Translations under genes and position numbers: made by a program
The notes under the pieces: model-generated
What the model was told of the DNA's origin: nothing
What the model saw: only the letters and a program-made list of their open reading frames with translations
Database searches by the model: none
In this document: positions 39,601 to 51,585 of the stretch, one piece after another
Position numbering within the stretch: position 1 is the first letter of the stretch
Layout of the letters: every line of letters begins with the position of its first letter
Assembly (NCBI RefSeq): GCF_964340395.1
Contig: NC_135552.1
Location: 14,744,194-14,808,193, forward strand
Source of the DNA: Glandiceps talaboti
Lineage: Eukaryota; Hemichordata; Enteropneusta; Spengelidae
Length of the DNA stretch: 64,000 bases
Direction of reading: 5' to 3'

Positions 39601-42600
39601 TTGCTATAGGATATATCAGCTAGCCAATGACATTTGCTATAGGATATATCAGCTAGCCAATGCCATTTGCTGTAGCTTATGTTAGCTTAGCCAATGACAT
39701 TTGCTTTCGGATATATCCTATAGCCAATAACATTTGCTGTAGCTTATGTCAGCTTAGCCAATGACATTTGCTATAGGATATATCAGCTAGCCAATGACAT
39801 TTACTGTAGGATATATCAGCTAGCCAATTACATTTACTGTAGGATATATCAGCTAGCCAATGACATTTGCTGTAGCTTATGTCAGCTTAGCCAATGACAT
39901 TTGCTTTCGGATATATCAACTAGCCAATGACATTTGCTGTAGGATATATCAGCTAGCCAATGACATTTGCTGTAGGATATATCAGCTAGCCAATGACATT
40001 TGCTGTAGGATATATCAGCTAGCCAATGACATTTGTGTGAAAAATCTGTTACATTAATCTTTATGACATTGGCTATGACATATGATATCGTGCTGCCAAT
40101 TCATCTTTTTTCTATGATTATAACAATGGAATGGAAACCCATAACTGTGTCGTTTTTCATGGCAGCTATTCTGGCTGACATATCTTGACTGTCAACATTA
40201 ACACACCAAATACAAAAAAAATACAATTACCTTGGAGGTGGGGATGGAAGTGGCATTATTCCATCAAAATCTATTTCTTCATTGGGATCTACAATTTGTG
40301 ATTCTGAAGGAAGAAAATAATAAATCAATATTCTTAGACAAATGGAATAACTTTAAACAAGAGGGAATTAGTTTTAAAGCTGACGGTACTTTACACTTAT
40401 ATGACGAAACTCATCTCTATTCATACGTTTAGTATTTCAGTATTCTTACAAAGTTGACATACTTATGTCAGCCTTTATAGCCCTATTTAATTGTTACACT
40501 TCACTGTCACACACATGCATAAACCTTCACACACACATACACACACGTGTACACACACACACGTGTACACACACACACATGCATGTACACACACACAGAC
40601 ACATGCACAATGTGCGCATACACACACCTGCACACATACCTACATGTGAACACACACACACAAAAAACACACACATACACATACACACACATACATGCAC
40701 GCATGCATGCAAGCACACACACACGCGCACAAGCACACACACAGACACACACATACACACATGCACGCATACATACAAGCACACACACACACACAGACAC
40801 ACATACATACACACACACACACTAACCCCCCCCCCCCCCCCACACACACACACACACATTATACTTACCTTCTACAGTGAATGATGCATAACCTCTGCCT
40901 TGTGGTGGTGGTGTGATAGTATATGCGGACATTATTTCCCTAGCTTGTATCTGAGCTTTACCTATAGCAGGCTGAAATAGACATGAACAAATCAACAACT
41001 CAGTACATGATTATAGCAATGATATACAGGATACTATATCCACAAAGTGATCCCTTGGGTACAGTTTCTCAAGAAAGATGGCTGAATTGAGAAAAGTTAT
41101 TGAATTATAATTATAATCTAGTAATAATGGAGTAATGACAATCTATCCTACTGGACATGCTGTTGTTTTGAGTGACAACAGTTTCACATCCTATCATGTA
41201 CGCTTGTACAGACTGACTGATGATCTAGTAACAGGTGGTTATTTGACACATGATGGAGCTGAATTGTCATTTATTTACTCCTAGAAAATTTATATCAGAC
41301 AGTTTTTGTAGAAAATCTGAGCAATACATCAGGATAACTGGTGAATGTAATGAGTAATCAGTGAGGTGAAAATATTGGTTTAAATATTAAAGAAAACATT
41401 AAACTCTTGAATTTTTAACCACTACAGACTGTATTATATGACACAAGGTGCCAGCTAAAGTGGTTTGCACACAATCCTGGAAATAAACCATTGTGAGTTG
41501 TGTGTTTCAGTGATGTTAATCTTACCAATGGTTGTTGTGGTGGTGGTCCTCCTCTTCTTGGTGTTTTACCTGGAAGTGGTGGTGGTCCTGTCATTGCTTG
41601 GTTACCGGTTGGCATTATCCCTACAGGAGCATCCGCCTAGTGATGAGAAGGATAACATGATGATGGTAACACCACACACAAACAAGGTTCACCATTTGAA
41701 CAAAAAATATGGGTTTTATACCCTGGTCATTTTACGTACGTCGCAACAACTTGCGTCTACATCATTGGTTCTGTGGTACTCAAAATATGAGGCCAAATAT
41801 TCCAAATATTTCCAAATTTTTCATAAATTAAGCTTGAGATATACGGTAATTATTTTCTTTCGCAATAATTTTCTACATTCAACCATAAAATACTCATGAA
41901 CTAAAGGTTTTGTCACTTCTGAAGTCTATTGACTCATAGTGACATGGGCCCTTAAATAACCTAAGAGCCCAGTGATAGTAAAGAGGGTGATAGCAGTTCC
42001 TCTGTTGTGTAAATCTAATCACCCTGTGGTCAAGATAGTGTAAACACTGGAAGTCTCAAAAAAGTGTACACTACAAGATCACGGAATTAAGCCATCAGAG
42101 GTACCACCCTACTGTGAGTATCAGAGGCACCACCCTTCTGTGAGTATCAGAGACACCACCCTACTGTGAGTATCAGAGACACCACCCTACTGTGAGTATC
42201 AGAGGCACCACCCTACTGTGAGTATCAGAGACATCACCCTACTGTGAGTATCAGAGGCACCACCCTACTGTGAGTACAATTAAACCAACATTCATTCAGT
42301 AACTTTAATATCAACATGTCACAACAATAGTTTCAGTTTGTGTATATCTCAGTAAACTGACGCCTCGTTTTCAAGAGTAGAGAATACTTACTGCATATGT
42401 AACTGATGCATGTGCCAGAGTGGCTGCTTGCTTCTGTAATGTCTGTCTAAGATAGCTTTCATCTTTAATAGCATGTAAACTGAAATAAACAACAGATATC
42501 TTACATCATACATTTTAATCTCTGGACCTGAAAATCCTGACTTTCAAATCAGCTTTTTCCAAAACAAAATTCACTTTATTTTGTGTCATATTTACTTTCA

Positions 42601-45600
42601 TGTAAAAATATATGAAGGTTCTAGTATTAGTATGACATGTATCTAGTGATAGGTCCATTTGAACATCAAATCAACATGAAACTTGAAAGGACTGATTGTA
42701 AAGTATTGCTGTTAAATCAAGGGTGAATAATTAAAACTGAATTTAAATATATAATGAAATCTTCTCCTTATCACACTACCAAAATGGATATGCATAAGTT
42801 CAGTTGTTAAAATTCATTCCTAAAACTTTTCTGATGAATTGAGTTTTCATATTTTCTCATCTCATTTGTCATCATTGGTGACCTTTTCCTTGTTATCATA
42901 TACCCAGTATATCGATACCAATTATGCAGTTCAATGGACAGCTTGTGCATCAAACCTGGGCAATAATTTTCCATATCATGGCCAAACACACTTTGCCCAA
43001 ATATGGCACGTGGTGTACTCATCGATATCCATTCGGTCAGTGATTTGGCTTTGTTAATTTCTTAACTATTTTTACATTTCTCGCTAATAAAATAATATAT
43101 CAGTGCCAATTTATGTGATTATGTGATTCAAATGATGTTGCCATACCACTACATGGGGTATATGATAAAGCCTTTACGGCCTCAGATATGGGTTTTGCGG
43201 ACCTCAGTAGTATGGCTAATGTGCCCTCCTAAAGTCAGGCCCTTCCGCCGTACAACCTCAGTCCACTAAACCTGTAAAGATTATTACTGATAAAACAGAA
43301 CATTGATCTGGACTTTTTCTTTTTTCAATTGTCTGCCCGAGCTGCTAGCTTGTCACAAGATCTGACTGTAGACTTGGTTGTCAGTTTCTAATGTGATAGT
43401 AATAGTAAAGTATGTAATTACATCATCTGCAAACAGGCATTAAGACCACCATCAATATTTTCTTACCTCTGCAAACATATATGTAAAATACCTATTGGGG
43501 TATTTTCTTACCTTTGTTGTAATATTGCAAATTTCTTTTCCCATGTTCTGTTCGTCCTGTCAAGTTCTCTTTTTAATCTATAACCAAGGGAAAAACAGAG
43601 AGTAAATATTGTCATAGCTGAAGAAGGAATTCTTAAAGGGACTACACAGAACCCCATGCCATGTGAGTTCAAGTGTGGGTACTCAGAGTAATTGCATGAG
43701 TGCTAACAGCGTTCTCTCAGGCAGTACTTCAGTAACATAGCAAGTGAAAGAGCAGCAGAAAACACTGCAGGCACGAGTGCAAATACTCCTAAGTACCCAC
43801 ACTGGAACTCACATGGTACAGGGTTCTGTTATTATTATATAATGTTTATCCAAAACAACAAATTTCCGTGAAGATGACACTATGCGATCACATGCTTTTG
43901 TGTCGAATGAACGATCACATCCTCATTTGCATATCATTTGCATGCAGGTATGCAATAATGTTTTCAGTGTTGCACTGAAGTGCAAATACCACCTGTATGT
44001 GCGTGCACTGGTGCAAGTAATCTCTGGTAGAAATGTAATAACATATAGATTTCATATTCCTTTTACATTTCAAGTCACAAAGAAAAGTACAAATGCTAGA
44101 TAAGTGGTTTCAAACACTGTCTGTAGAGGGCAGTATTTAGACCTGGCAGATAGTGGTGACTAGTAAAGCGTTATCTGTGCATCACTGGACACATTTCGTA
44201 ATTAACATTATACAACTACGATTTCATATTTCACATATTTATATAAATAATAACCATGATGCATCACTTACTTTGCTACTTCCTGTTTTAACACTTTTTC
44301 TAACTTTCTAAGTCTTGCCAAATCTTCATCACTTTTGTTGTCTTTCAGAGCTTCCTCTTTTTCCTGAAAAGAGAAACATTCAATAAAAACATCACAATAC
44401 AATTATTTATATTAATTTCATGTAACACTTATATATCCTTATTTGAAATGTTTTTGTATCTGAGTTGAAAAAATCTTTATTTACTTTGCGTCAGTCAACT
44501 TTGCTTCTACTAGTGTTGTGACAGAGTTTTATGTCATAGCATTTATGTTTGTTTACAAAAATTACTGGGCAAATGTAGACCAGTGTTTGCTCATAATACA
44601 TCTTACAATTTAATTTCATCTTAGGGGGTCTGACCTCCATTCTTATCCTTTAGCTAACCATGATGTGAACTCCCTAGCATGAATAGAAATGTGTATCTAT
44701 TAGCATCACACACCACTGTCATTCACCTGACAATATCAGTTATATGAAAATATATTGTTACCTTGGCCATTAGTGCTTCTTGGGCTTTCTTCTGTTCTGT
44801 TAATAGTCTGTGTTTTTCCTCTTCTCTTCTCTGCATTTCATCTGCATTTTTCTTGGCTAGATTTAGTACCTGTGTAGATAGATATACAATATCTATAAAC
44901 AGTGTTCCCTCATACAGAAAATAATGATGGAGTAAATGGTAAATTTGTATTTACAAAAATTACTTTTTCAGTAAATGTATATTAAAAGAAATAAAAAACT
45001 TTTTTTTTTCTGTCAGTGCTTTTTTGATAATATCAGCCACACACTTTCATTCCCCTGTATCCAATATCTATCCATTACTCTATAAACACCTACAGAAAGG
45101 TCTTATCGACATTGATCGGTAGTTTTTGTGATAAAACTTATAAGAGGTGATTCATTGACAAATATTACTGACTACTGTAGACCTACCAGAAAATTTGTCA
45201 AATTTTGTTTATTTTTGGTCCGCAACTAGTTCCATGATTATGCTAAATTGTAAGTATTACTTAGAGACTGGTATATTGCATTTAACAGAAAAGTATTTAT
45301 GAATGACATTTTTTCTACAAATTATTGCATTTTCCTTTCTGCCATAAGATAAATAAAAGTTTGGCTGAAATAATTTGTATATAGTTGACATATTTATATA
45401 AATCCCATGTTATAGGATATGAAAGAAAACTTACCTCATCCTTTGCCTTCAGAAGTTTTTCCTGCATTTCTCTTTCAACTTCCATTTTTTGTTTCTCTAG
45501 CTGTAGAGATATAGAAAAGATTTCTGTGTGTTTGAATAATTTCATTCACTGTGTAGATGTTACTATGATGAAATATACAAATAATTACACCTTCTAATGT

Positions 45601-48600
45601 ATACTTGTTGAAAATAAATTTACTAGTTACTCTAGGCTTATTGGTCATTATATGTCATACCATACCTGTCTCTTAATGGCTGCTTTATCATTTTCTGACC
45701 TTGCCATCAATTCTTCTTTTTCTGATAACATCTATATGCAGCAAATAAACAAAGCAGAATGAAAGTTAATATGCAGTTACGGGGGAAACAATAAAAGCAG
45801 GTACACAATGACTTTTAAAAAAAATATAAAGTGAAAAAGTAAAGTAAAGGATAAAAAAAGAAATTGATTATACAATTATTTGAATATTGAATTATTCTCA
45901 CATCAACAGCTAATATATTAAGAATCCTCATTCAAACAATCTTTGAATCATTTTACTCTAAAATAAGAAAAGTTTAGCCTTACCTGTTGTATGGTGACTC
46001 TTTCTTTTTCTAACTCCTTGTTTAAGCCATCTATTTCTTTATCTGAGATATAAATAGATAGAGGTCAATGTTTGATAATGAGATGTCAAAGTTCATGGCC
46101 CTTGAATATGGCTGGGTCATTACGCAATCCAAAACACTCAACCTGAGACAAAGACTGCAAGTGTTGTCTGACTGTTACTAACAATGGCAAATAACTGCTA
46201 TTCTGGATAGGCAATCGACTTTTTGCTAAATTGTTTCTTTCAACTCTTTGCTGTGTGTCTATGTCTGTGTGTTAAGCATTCTCTTTTTTTTTAAAAGTTG
46301 TTTGATGTACTAAGGCAACTAATCTATACTCATCTAGAGGTGCCTCTACTGAAAGGAGGAATTGTTTATACAAGACAAGACAAGACAAGACAAGACAAGA
46401 CAAGACAAGACATTTCTAAAATTCTAAATCTGGCTTAACACAGAAACTTACTATCCTCATAACTGTGAAAATTTGGCCCAACTCACAATATAACATTGGT
46501 TGTTTATAATAGCCTGTCTACATCGCGGTTGATGATTTTGCTTCGTTGTCTCATTACACTGCTTCTAAATACTACACATATCTTAATGTCAAGTTTGACT
46601 TCAATCATTTGCTACTTGTTGAGTCCACCTCAGTAAGTAGAATACTGTGAGCACTTTTTTAGACATGCCCCAAAAATACATAAACTCAGCTTGTGCCCCT
46701 TTAATTAGTATGTAATTTCATCTGAAAAGTCTAGCTATTGCCAAGGCCATCCAGACTTAATTCTATGTTTCTCATCACGATGGATCAGTTGGTTGAATAA
46801 AAATACAAAAAAGAACTAGTAAGTGTATAAGTACATTTTAGTGATACTTTCAATTCATAATTATACTTTAACAGTCTGGTTGACTTAGAAATGATAATTA
46901 AAATCAGAAGGAAACTTTGAACCATAAATGATAATTTTTGCTCGATTACTTGTTTGTATGGTTGCCACCCTATAGTCAGTGATGATGTAATATTTTCCTA
47001 ATCCTGCCATAGAGGGCAGTGATGCTTTTTTTTTAATTTCACCAGATTGAAGAATTATAATAGGGGAAGTCAGGTCATGAGAAACGTAGAATTATTAAAG
47101 TATGGCTGCCCTAATTAAGAATAAACAACATGATACATACTTAACTGGTCTGTGGTTTCATCTTTTGTGTCTAATGCATCTTCTAAATGGTCAACTTTAT
47201 TTTGTAATTTATCAATCTCTGTCTTCAGGTCTTCTATTTCAGGATTGACACTGGGTGTTCTTGTCGGTGAAGCCTCACCCTGGTTCAGAAAACAAAGAAA
47301 GAAAGGTAGTCCACTAATTATTACACATCAAATCGTTGATTTTTTATTTTATTTTTTGAAAGCAACATAGAGCACTTTAATAGAAGTCATTAGTATTCAG
47401 TTGTTGCATATGCATGTCTGCTGATTCCCTGTGAGGCAATATGTGTCCAGTGACCTAACCATAACAATGAATGACGAGGAACAGGTTTACACACTGTGCT
47501 TCTTGGTGATCAGCTGCTATGACATCATTAAATGACTCTCCGGAACCAAAGTTTCACCAAAAATGCCTTCATTTCCTGGAATGGCATTCCCCTTGCAATT
47601 GTATGCAAGAGATCCATTTTTTTGACCAATAAGAGTTTTGATGATAAAAACCTGAAGAACACTTGCCCAAATAAACAATTTTGTGTATAATATGGACCTG
47701 TGATATAGAACTCAAGAAGTATAACTATTATAACATAGGAGACTGTTAGAATACAGGGTCAAGTTATTCTATTAAGTAAATATTTGTACAAACTGTTACT
47801 ATCTAAGAACTTACAGCTAGTGTCCCTCAACATGGCACATTCTGGTAACCCAAGTTTTGGCGATGGAAAATGAGTGGTAACTTCATGCTACAAATTACAA
47901 TATATTCAACTATACTGAACAGCACTCCAAGTGGCCAAACCATGAAATCTTTTGTCTTTCTCATAACCAGAATGGGGTGTATTATTGTAAATGTACTTAC
48001 TTCGTCATTCTGTCCTGTGTATTGTTGTAGCTGCATTTTTAACATATGAATAACTGAGTCTTGTTGTTGGATTTGTGACTGTAAATCTTTAATTTCTTCA
48101 GCAAATTGATCTTTCTTGCCTTTATCTTTCTTTTTTTCTTCGTTCATTTTCAAACCGTAGTGTTTCTAGAAAAAAGTGAAATTAAAATAATTTTTTTATT
48201 TTGATATAAAAATAAGCTGTAATCTAAAGTTTATCACGTATATCCCAATATAACATCTATTTGTACCATCAAGGCAAGGCTCGTTTTGTCCAGCTGCTTC
48301 AGTTGATGTGCAGTGAGAAACTTGAATAGTCACTTTCACCACCTTTGCATCATGTGACTTCTCTTAAAAATAAGAGAAGTAACATTGTGCAAATCAGCCA
48401 TGAACCGACTGCTGTACACTGGAGTAGAGAATTCTGGGTATGCAAACAATCAAGGTGTTAATTCATATACACTGATATTAAAGTCACCAACAGTTTTTGC
48501 ACTTGTATCTATTATTTCTACAGTATTCCGACACTGCCGATCGCCAGATGATCATATGGTGAATTGATTTACTGACTAGTGACTTGACTGACGTTACTTT

Positions 48601-51585
48601 AGCCAAACTGTTCGATGCCCACATCTCTACCTTTATATTATCTTTGAAATAAGTTTTAACTTGAAGACAAAAATTTGAAAACTGCATTGAAGATGTATTA
48701 ACTTTTAACGAGAATGTTGGCCCATGGAGTGATTCCAGTTTAGAAGATCGTATGTTGAAATGTGTCTTAATCCTTATAACCATACTGCATACTTAATAGT
48801 TAAACAATAGACAGACTAATAGACATGGGCATGCACTGGTGAAGTAAGTGGGTGGACATGATTGAGCAACCCGGTCAATTCCACCGGGGTCACGACCGGC
48901 TTACGGCATCGCGTGCTCGGGATAGTTCGGCTGACGAATCCAATCAAGTGTCAGCTGACAGTGTTCACTTATGCAAATATGACATCTCCCGATAGATGTC
49001 ATAAAACTTGCACAGCTACTCTAAAATTATATTTCAAGTCTTAGCATCATACACAAGTATGTTATTTTTCTAATTTAAGTACATATAACAAAAATATAAA
49101 CTTTCAGATTATGTTGATCACTCCCCGTCGCCATGTTTGACCATCTATAACTGACAAAATTGGTCAGGCTATTCGGATATCCTGGTTAGCATATGCGTGC
49201 ACCACCTCCGTATCAAACAAGTATGAAAAAAACTGAAGCGGTGTACACCATGATAAACCTAGGGAGTCAATATCAAGTCCACCCAGTGTAAATAAATAGG
49301 AACCTTCATTGTTTAATTACCCAGAATTCCCTACCCAAGTGTACAAAAATATGCTCAGGGCTAATTTGAATAATTCTATTTCTCTTTTGCATCTCATATC
49401 CAATTACTTTTGCTCATGAAAAAAAAAATGTATGCGACTCCAGTGGAATATTGACGTTGTTTCAAAATCTGCTGTAAAATGTACATAACTCACCTTCCAA
49501 TCATTGTTCACTTTAACCAGTGCATCAGCAAGCTGTTGTCTAAAACTTCTCCTGACAACACCAACTCTTTCATCGTGCATCTTTTCTACTTCATCAATTC
49601 TATCGTTAACCCTACAGTATAAATCTAATGCTTTTTCTTGTAATTTGTTTTCATATTCGGCTTCCATTACTTGTTTGGCTAGAGACAATTCTCTCTTTAA
49701 AGTTTTGGCATCCTGTCAGAGAAAAAAATCAAATCAATTAGTATACATCAATGAAAATAAGATCTGGAATATTCAGATGCTTATACAGGAAGTTGCTGAA
49801 AAACACTCAGAGATAGATAGTTCATTCAACCTCACATCAAATCATTCCTACAGTAAAGAATGAAAAAATGGACAATAAAATTATTGCATGTGGTGTCTCA
49901 GTATTATTCAGAAGCAAGACCTTATTCTCAGTACCTGCAATAGCATTTTACCTCACGCTAGATAGAGGGTCAAAATAGAACAAGAAGGCCGACTTATTTT
50001 CATGTGCACCTACAGTAGTGCATGTGAAGTGCGCAGAGCAGAAGTTATGGTGTCAACCAAGAAATTGAATGTTTGTAATATTTTATTTCAGATACAGAGA
50101 ATTGAATGGATGTTGGTTTAATTATACATTCGATAGGATGGCATTTCTGATGACTTCCATACCCTTGTCTGAATGTCTGAATAACAGAGGCACTGCTATC
50201 CTTGGAAATCACATAGAACAATAATAGTGTTAGTCTGTGTCTATCTTAATAAGCCAAAACCTCAATTGCCAATGTAATACAGTACATACCTGTCTGAGTG
50301 TTTGTAAAACGTGTGTCATCTCCTTAAGGGTTACAATTTCCGACTGCTCTGTTTGTGAAGCTCTGTCTTGACTGAAAAATCCAACTTTCTGTTGGTCAGC
50401 TATAGACGGCCTAAAGTTATAATAAAAAAGATAACATTAGAATTAATTCACTGATTTCAATACTTTACTAAAATAACAAAAAATGCCAACATGTATCCCA
50501 GTACCAAAACCGTGATATCCATATTATTATATAAGTAGAACGAAATACATGTATAATACAATAAAACAAGCCACTCTTCAAAAAAAAAATTCACAATTTG
50601 GTAACCTATACTAGAGTATTTAATGTCGATTGGGTGAGACTTTTCCACAGTGGTGGTGCAGTAATACACGACCAGATTACAATACAAAAGAATATGACAA
50701 CATCAAAGCACAAATTAATTTGCCTTCAAGATCCTAATGTACTTTGGGTCATACACCTACTTGTGAGTAACACTATCCATAGTACATATACTAGTACCAA
50801 AGTTTCTCTCTTGCCAAAGAGGTATGTATTCTGTTGTACCAGTACACTACCAAGACTCAGAGTACGTCTGCCACTGATGGGCGTATACTGATTTACAATC
50901 GTCTATCTATATCGCATTGGAGTACAGATTAGTTTAATCAAAATAATAACATGTGGGTTGACGTGTGCTGTAATAATACATTTTACTTAGACTGTAATAG
51001 ACATCCACGTTTTTATTTAGTTTTCCCAACATCAGTGTATCAATTAATGGACAAATGAGATTCGTACGATATTACTACTACTCCTTGGAGAATAATATTA
51101 GACCATGATGGATGATGGATCTATAGCACTCCCTTCTAAACTATGTAAATTAAAATTTGAATAGCAATATTGGGTGAACGTCCCGTGAACGTCTGCTGAT
51201 CTCGGACTCCACATACACGAAACTGATGTCCACATTGTATGTTAACGCAAATCACAGACCCTGCTGTGTAAGGTTTCTGCCAATCAAAGACAGCATTACT
51301 ACTAGTACTATACATAGGCTAGCATACACATCGATGACAGTGCTGCCCATAATGACAGTGTAACGTACGTGTACGTGTGAATATGTAATATTGTAAACAA
51401 CTATATTTTATGACCCGGCTAGATGCTACTAAATGATATTTTTCTGTCGTTAGACTACCAACATGTAGTTTAATAATTTCAGTTTACCTGACATCGTCTT
51501 CTGACGTGCTACTATCTGCCCTAGCCAACATAGCGTCTTCAAGAGCTAGCGCAGCTAGCTCCTGAGATGTCATCTCGGCCGCCAT
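36617..51585 (-). CDS. Coiled-coil protein, probable C10orf67 orthologue, 549 residues
   Basis: Sixteen exons, all GT-AG, phases closing: 51585-51488, 50410-50290, 49712-49494, 48165-48001, 47279-47141, 46042-45984, 45731-45666, 45500-45435, 44869-44762, 44363-44272, 43577-43512, 42479-42392, 41636-41526, 40971-40869, 40303-40231, 36692-36617. The start (AAAATGG) gives MAAEMTSQELAALALEDAML. A conserved-looking segment KVGFFSQDRASQTEQSE lies at about residues 41-57. Residues about 74-425 are charged heptad-like coiled coil (VEREMQEKLLKAKDE, RREEEKHRLLTEQKKAQEA), and residues about 430-525 are proline-rich (TGPPPLPGKTPRRGGPPPQQ). The C10orf67 call rests on the KVGFFS...QT motif as I recall it from that family, on similar total length, and on linkage with DNAJC1; it is not proven. 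Function of the family is not established. No enzyme, membrane or signal sequence is visible. Confidence 0.8.
36998..37452. mobile_element. DNA element of about 450 bp with TGGGTGGACTTGA ends, copy 1
   Basis: It begins TGGGTGGACTTGATTGAGCG and ends CAATCAAATCCACCCA, an inverted match. Its body is about 80-85% identical to 48849-49288 (shared CAATCAAGTGTCAGCTGACA, AGATGTCATAAAACTTGCAC). ATGTTTCTGTTAAATATTGC occurs on both sides (about 36943 and 37453), as if the flank was duplicated. It lies in intron 15 of the C10orf67-like gene. Confidence 0.75.
37790..38060. mobile_element. Dispersed element, inverted relative of 29370-29665
   Basis: It begins AAGGTAGACGGTACTCGTGG and contains TTGGCGGCCATATTGGATTC and GGTCACCCCTGA, matching the other copy on the opposite strand. 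Intron 15 of the C10orf67-like gene. Confidence 0.6.
39350..40035. repeat. 33-bp minisatellite (CTAGCCAATGACATTTGC)
   Basis: About 20 units of AGCTAGCCAATGACATTTGC / TGTAGGATATATC, with a second unit type ending CTTATGTCAGCTT. The two types alternate in parts, giving a 66-bp higher order. Intron 15 of the C10orf67-like gene. Confidence 0.93.
40508..40858. repeat. (CA)n-rich microsatellite with a C16 tract
   Basis: CA, CATA and CACG mixtures run to 40820, then C16 (40826-40841), then (CA)9 up to 40858. In the C10orf67-like transcript this is read as TG repeats and a G16 tract starting about ten bases after the exon 14 donor. His-Thr and Cys-Val frames here are artefacts. Confidence 0.97.
41694..41960. 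mobile_element. Inverted-repeat element, relative of 8960-9395
   Basis: It begins TTTGAACAAAAAATATGGGT and TATACCCTGGTCATTTTACG, with TACATCATTGGTTCTGTGGT as in the copy near 8960. The right end has TCATAGTGACATGGGCCCTT. Intron 12 of the C10orf67-like gene. Confidence 0.6.
42095..42280. repeat. Tandem repeat of 29 bp (CACCACCCTACTGTGAGTAT)
   Basis: Six or seven units of ACCACCCTACTGTGAGTATC / AGAG(G/A)C. Intron 12 of the C10orf67-like gene, about 110 bp from the exon 12 donor. Confidence 0.9.
43635..43830. mobile_element. MITE with CAGAACCC ... GGGTTCTG ends
   Basis: CCATGTGAGTTCAAGTGTGG / GTACT on the left returns inverted as AGTACCCACACTGGAACTCA / CATGG on the right. Arms are about 40 bp and the whole is about 190 bp. 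Intron 10 of the C10orf67-like gene. Confidence 0.7.
46375..46410. repeat. (CAAGA)n microsatellite
   Basis: About seven ACAAG pentamers in intron 5 of the C10orf67-like gene. Confidence 0.95.
47380..47601. mobile_element. MITE, half copy of the CCACTCCAGGAAATA family
   Basis: It carries CATATGCATGTCTGCTGATT, AATGACTCTCCGGAACCAAA and TTCCTGGAATGGCATTCCCC at the right end. The left arm is reduced. Intron 4 of the C10orf67-like gene. Confidence 0.6.
48849..49288. mobile_element. DNA element of about 440 bp with TGGGTGGAC ends, copy 2
   Basis: It begins GTGGGTGGACATGATTGAGC and ends ATATCAAGTCCACCCAG. Homologous to 36998-37452 over its full length. Intron 3 of the C10orf67-like gene. Confidence 0.75.

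Noticed and set aside
41465-41899. 144-codon plus-strand frame
   Set aside because: It is antisense to exon 13 of the C10orf67-like gene and runs into a repeat element.
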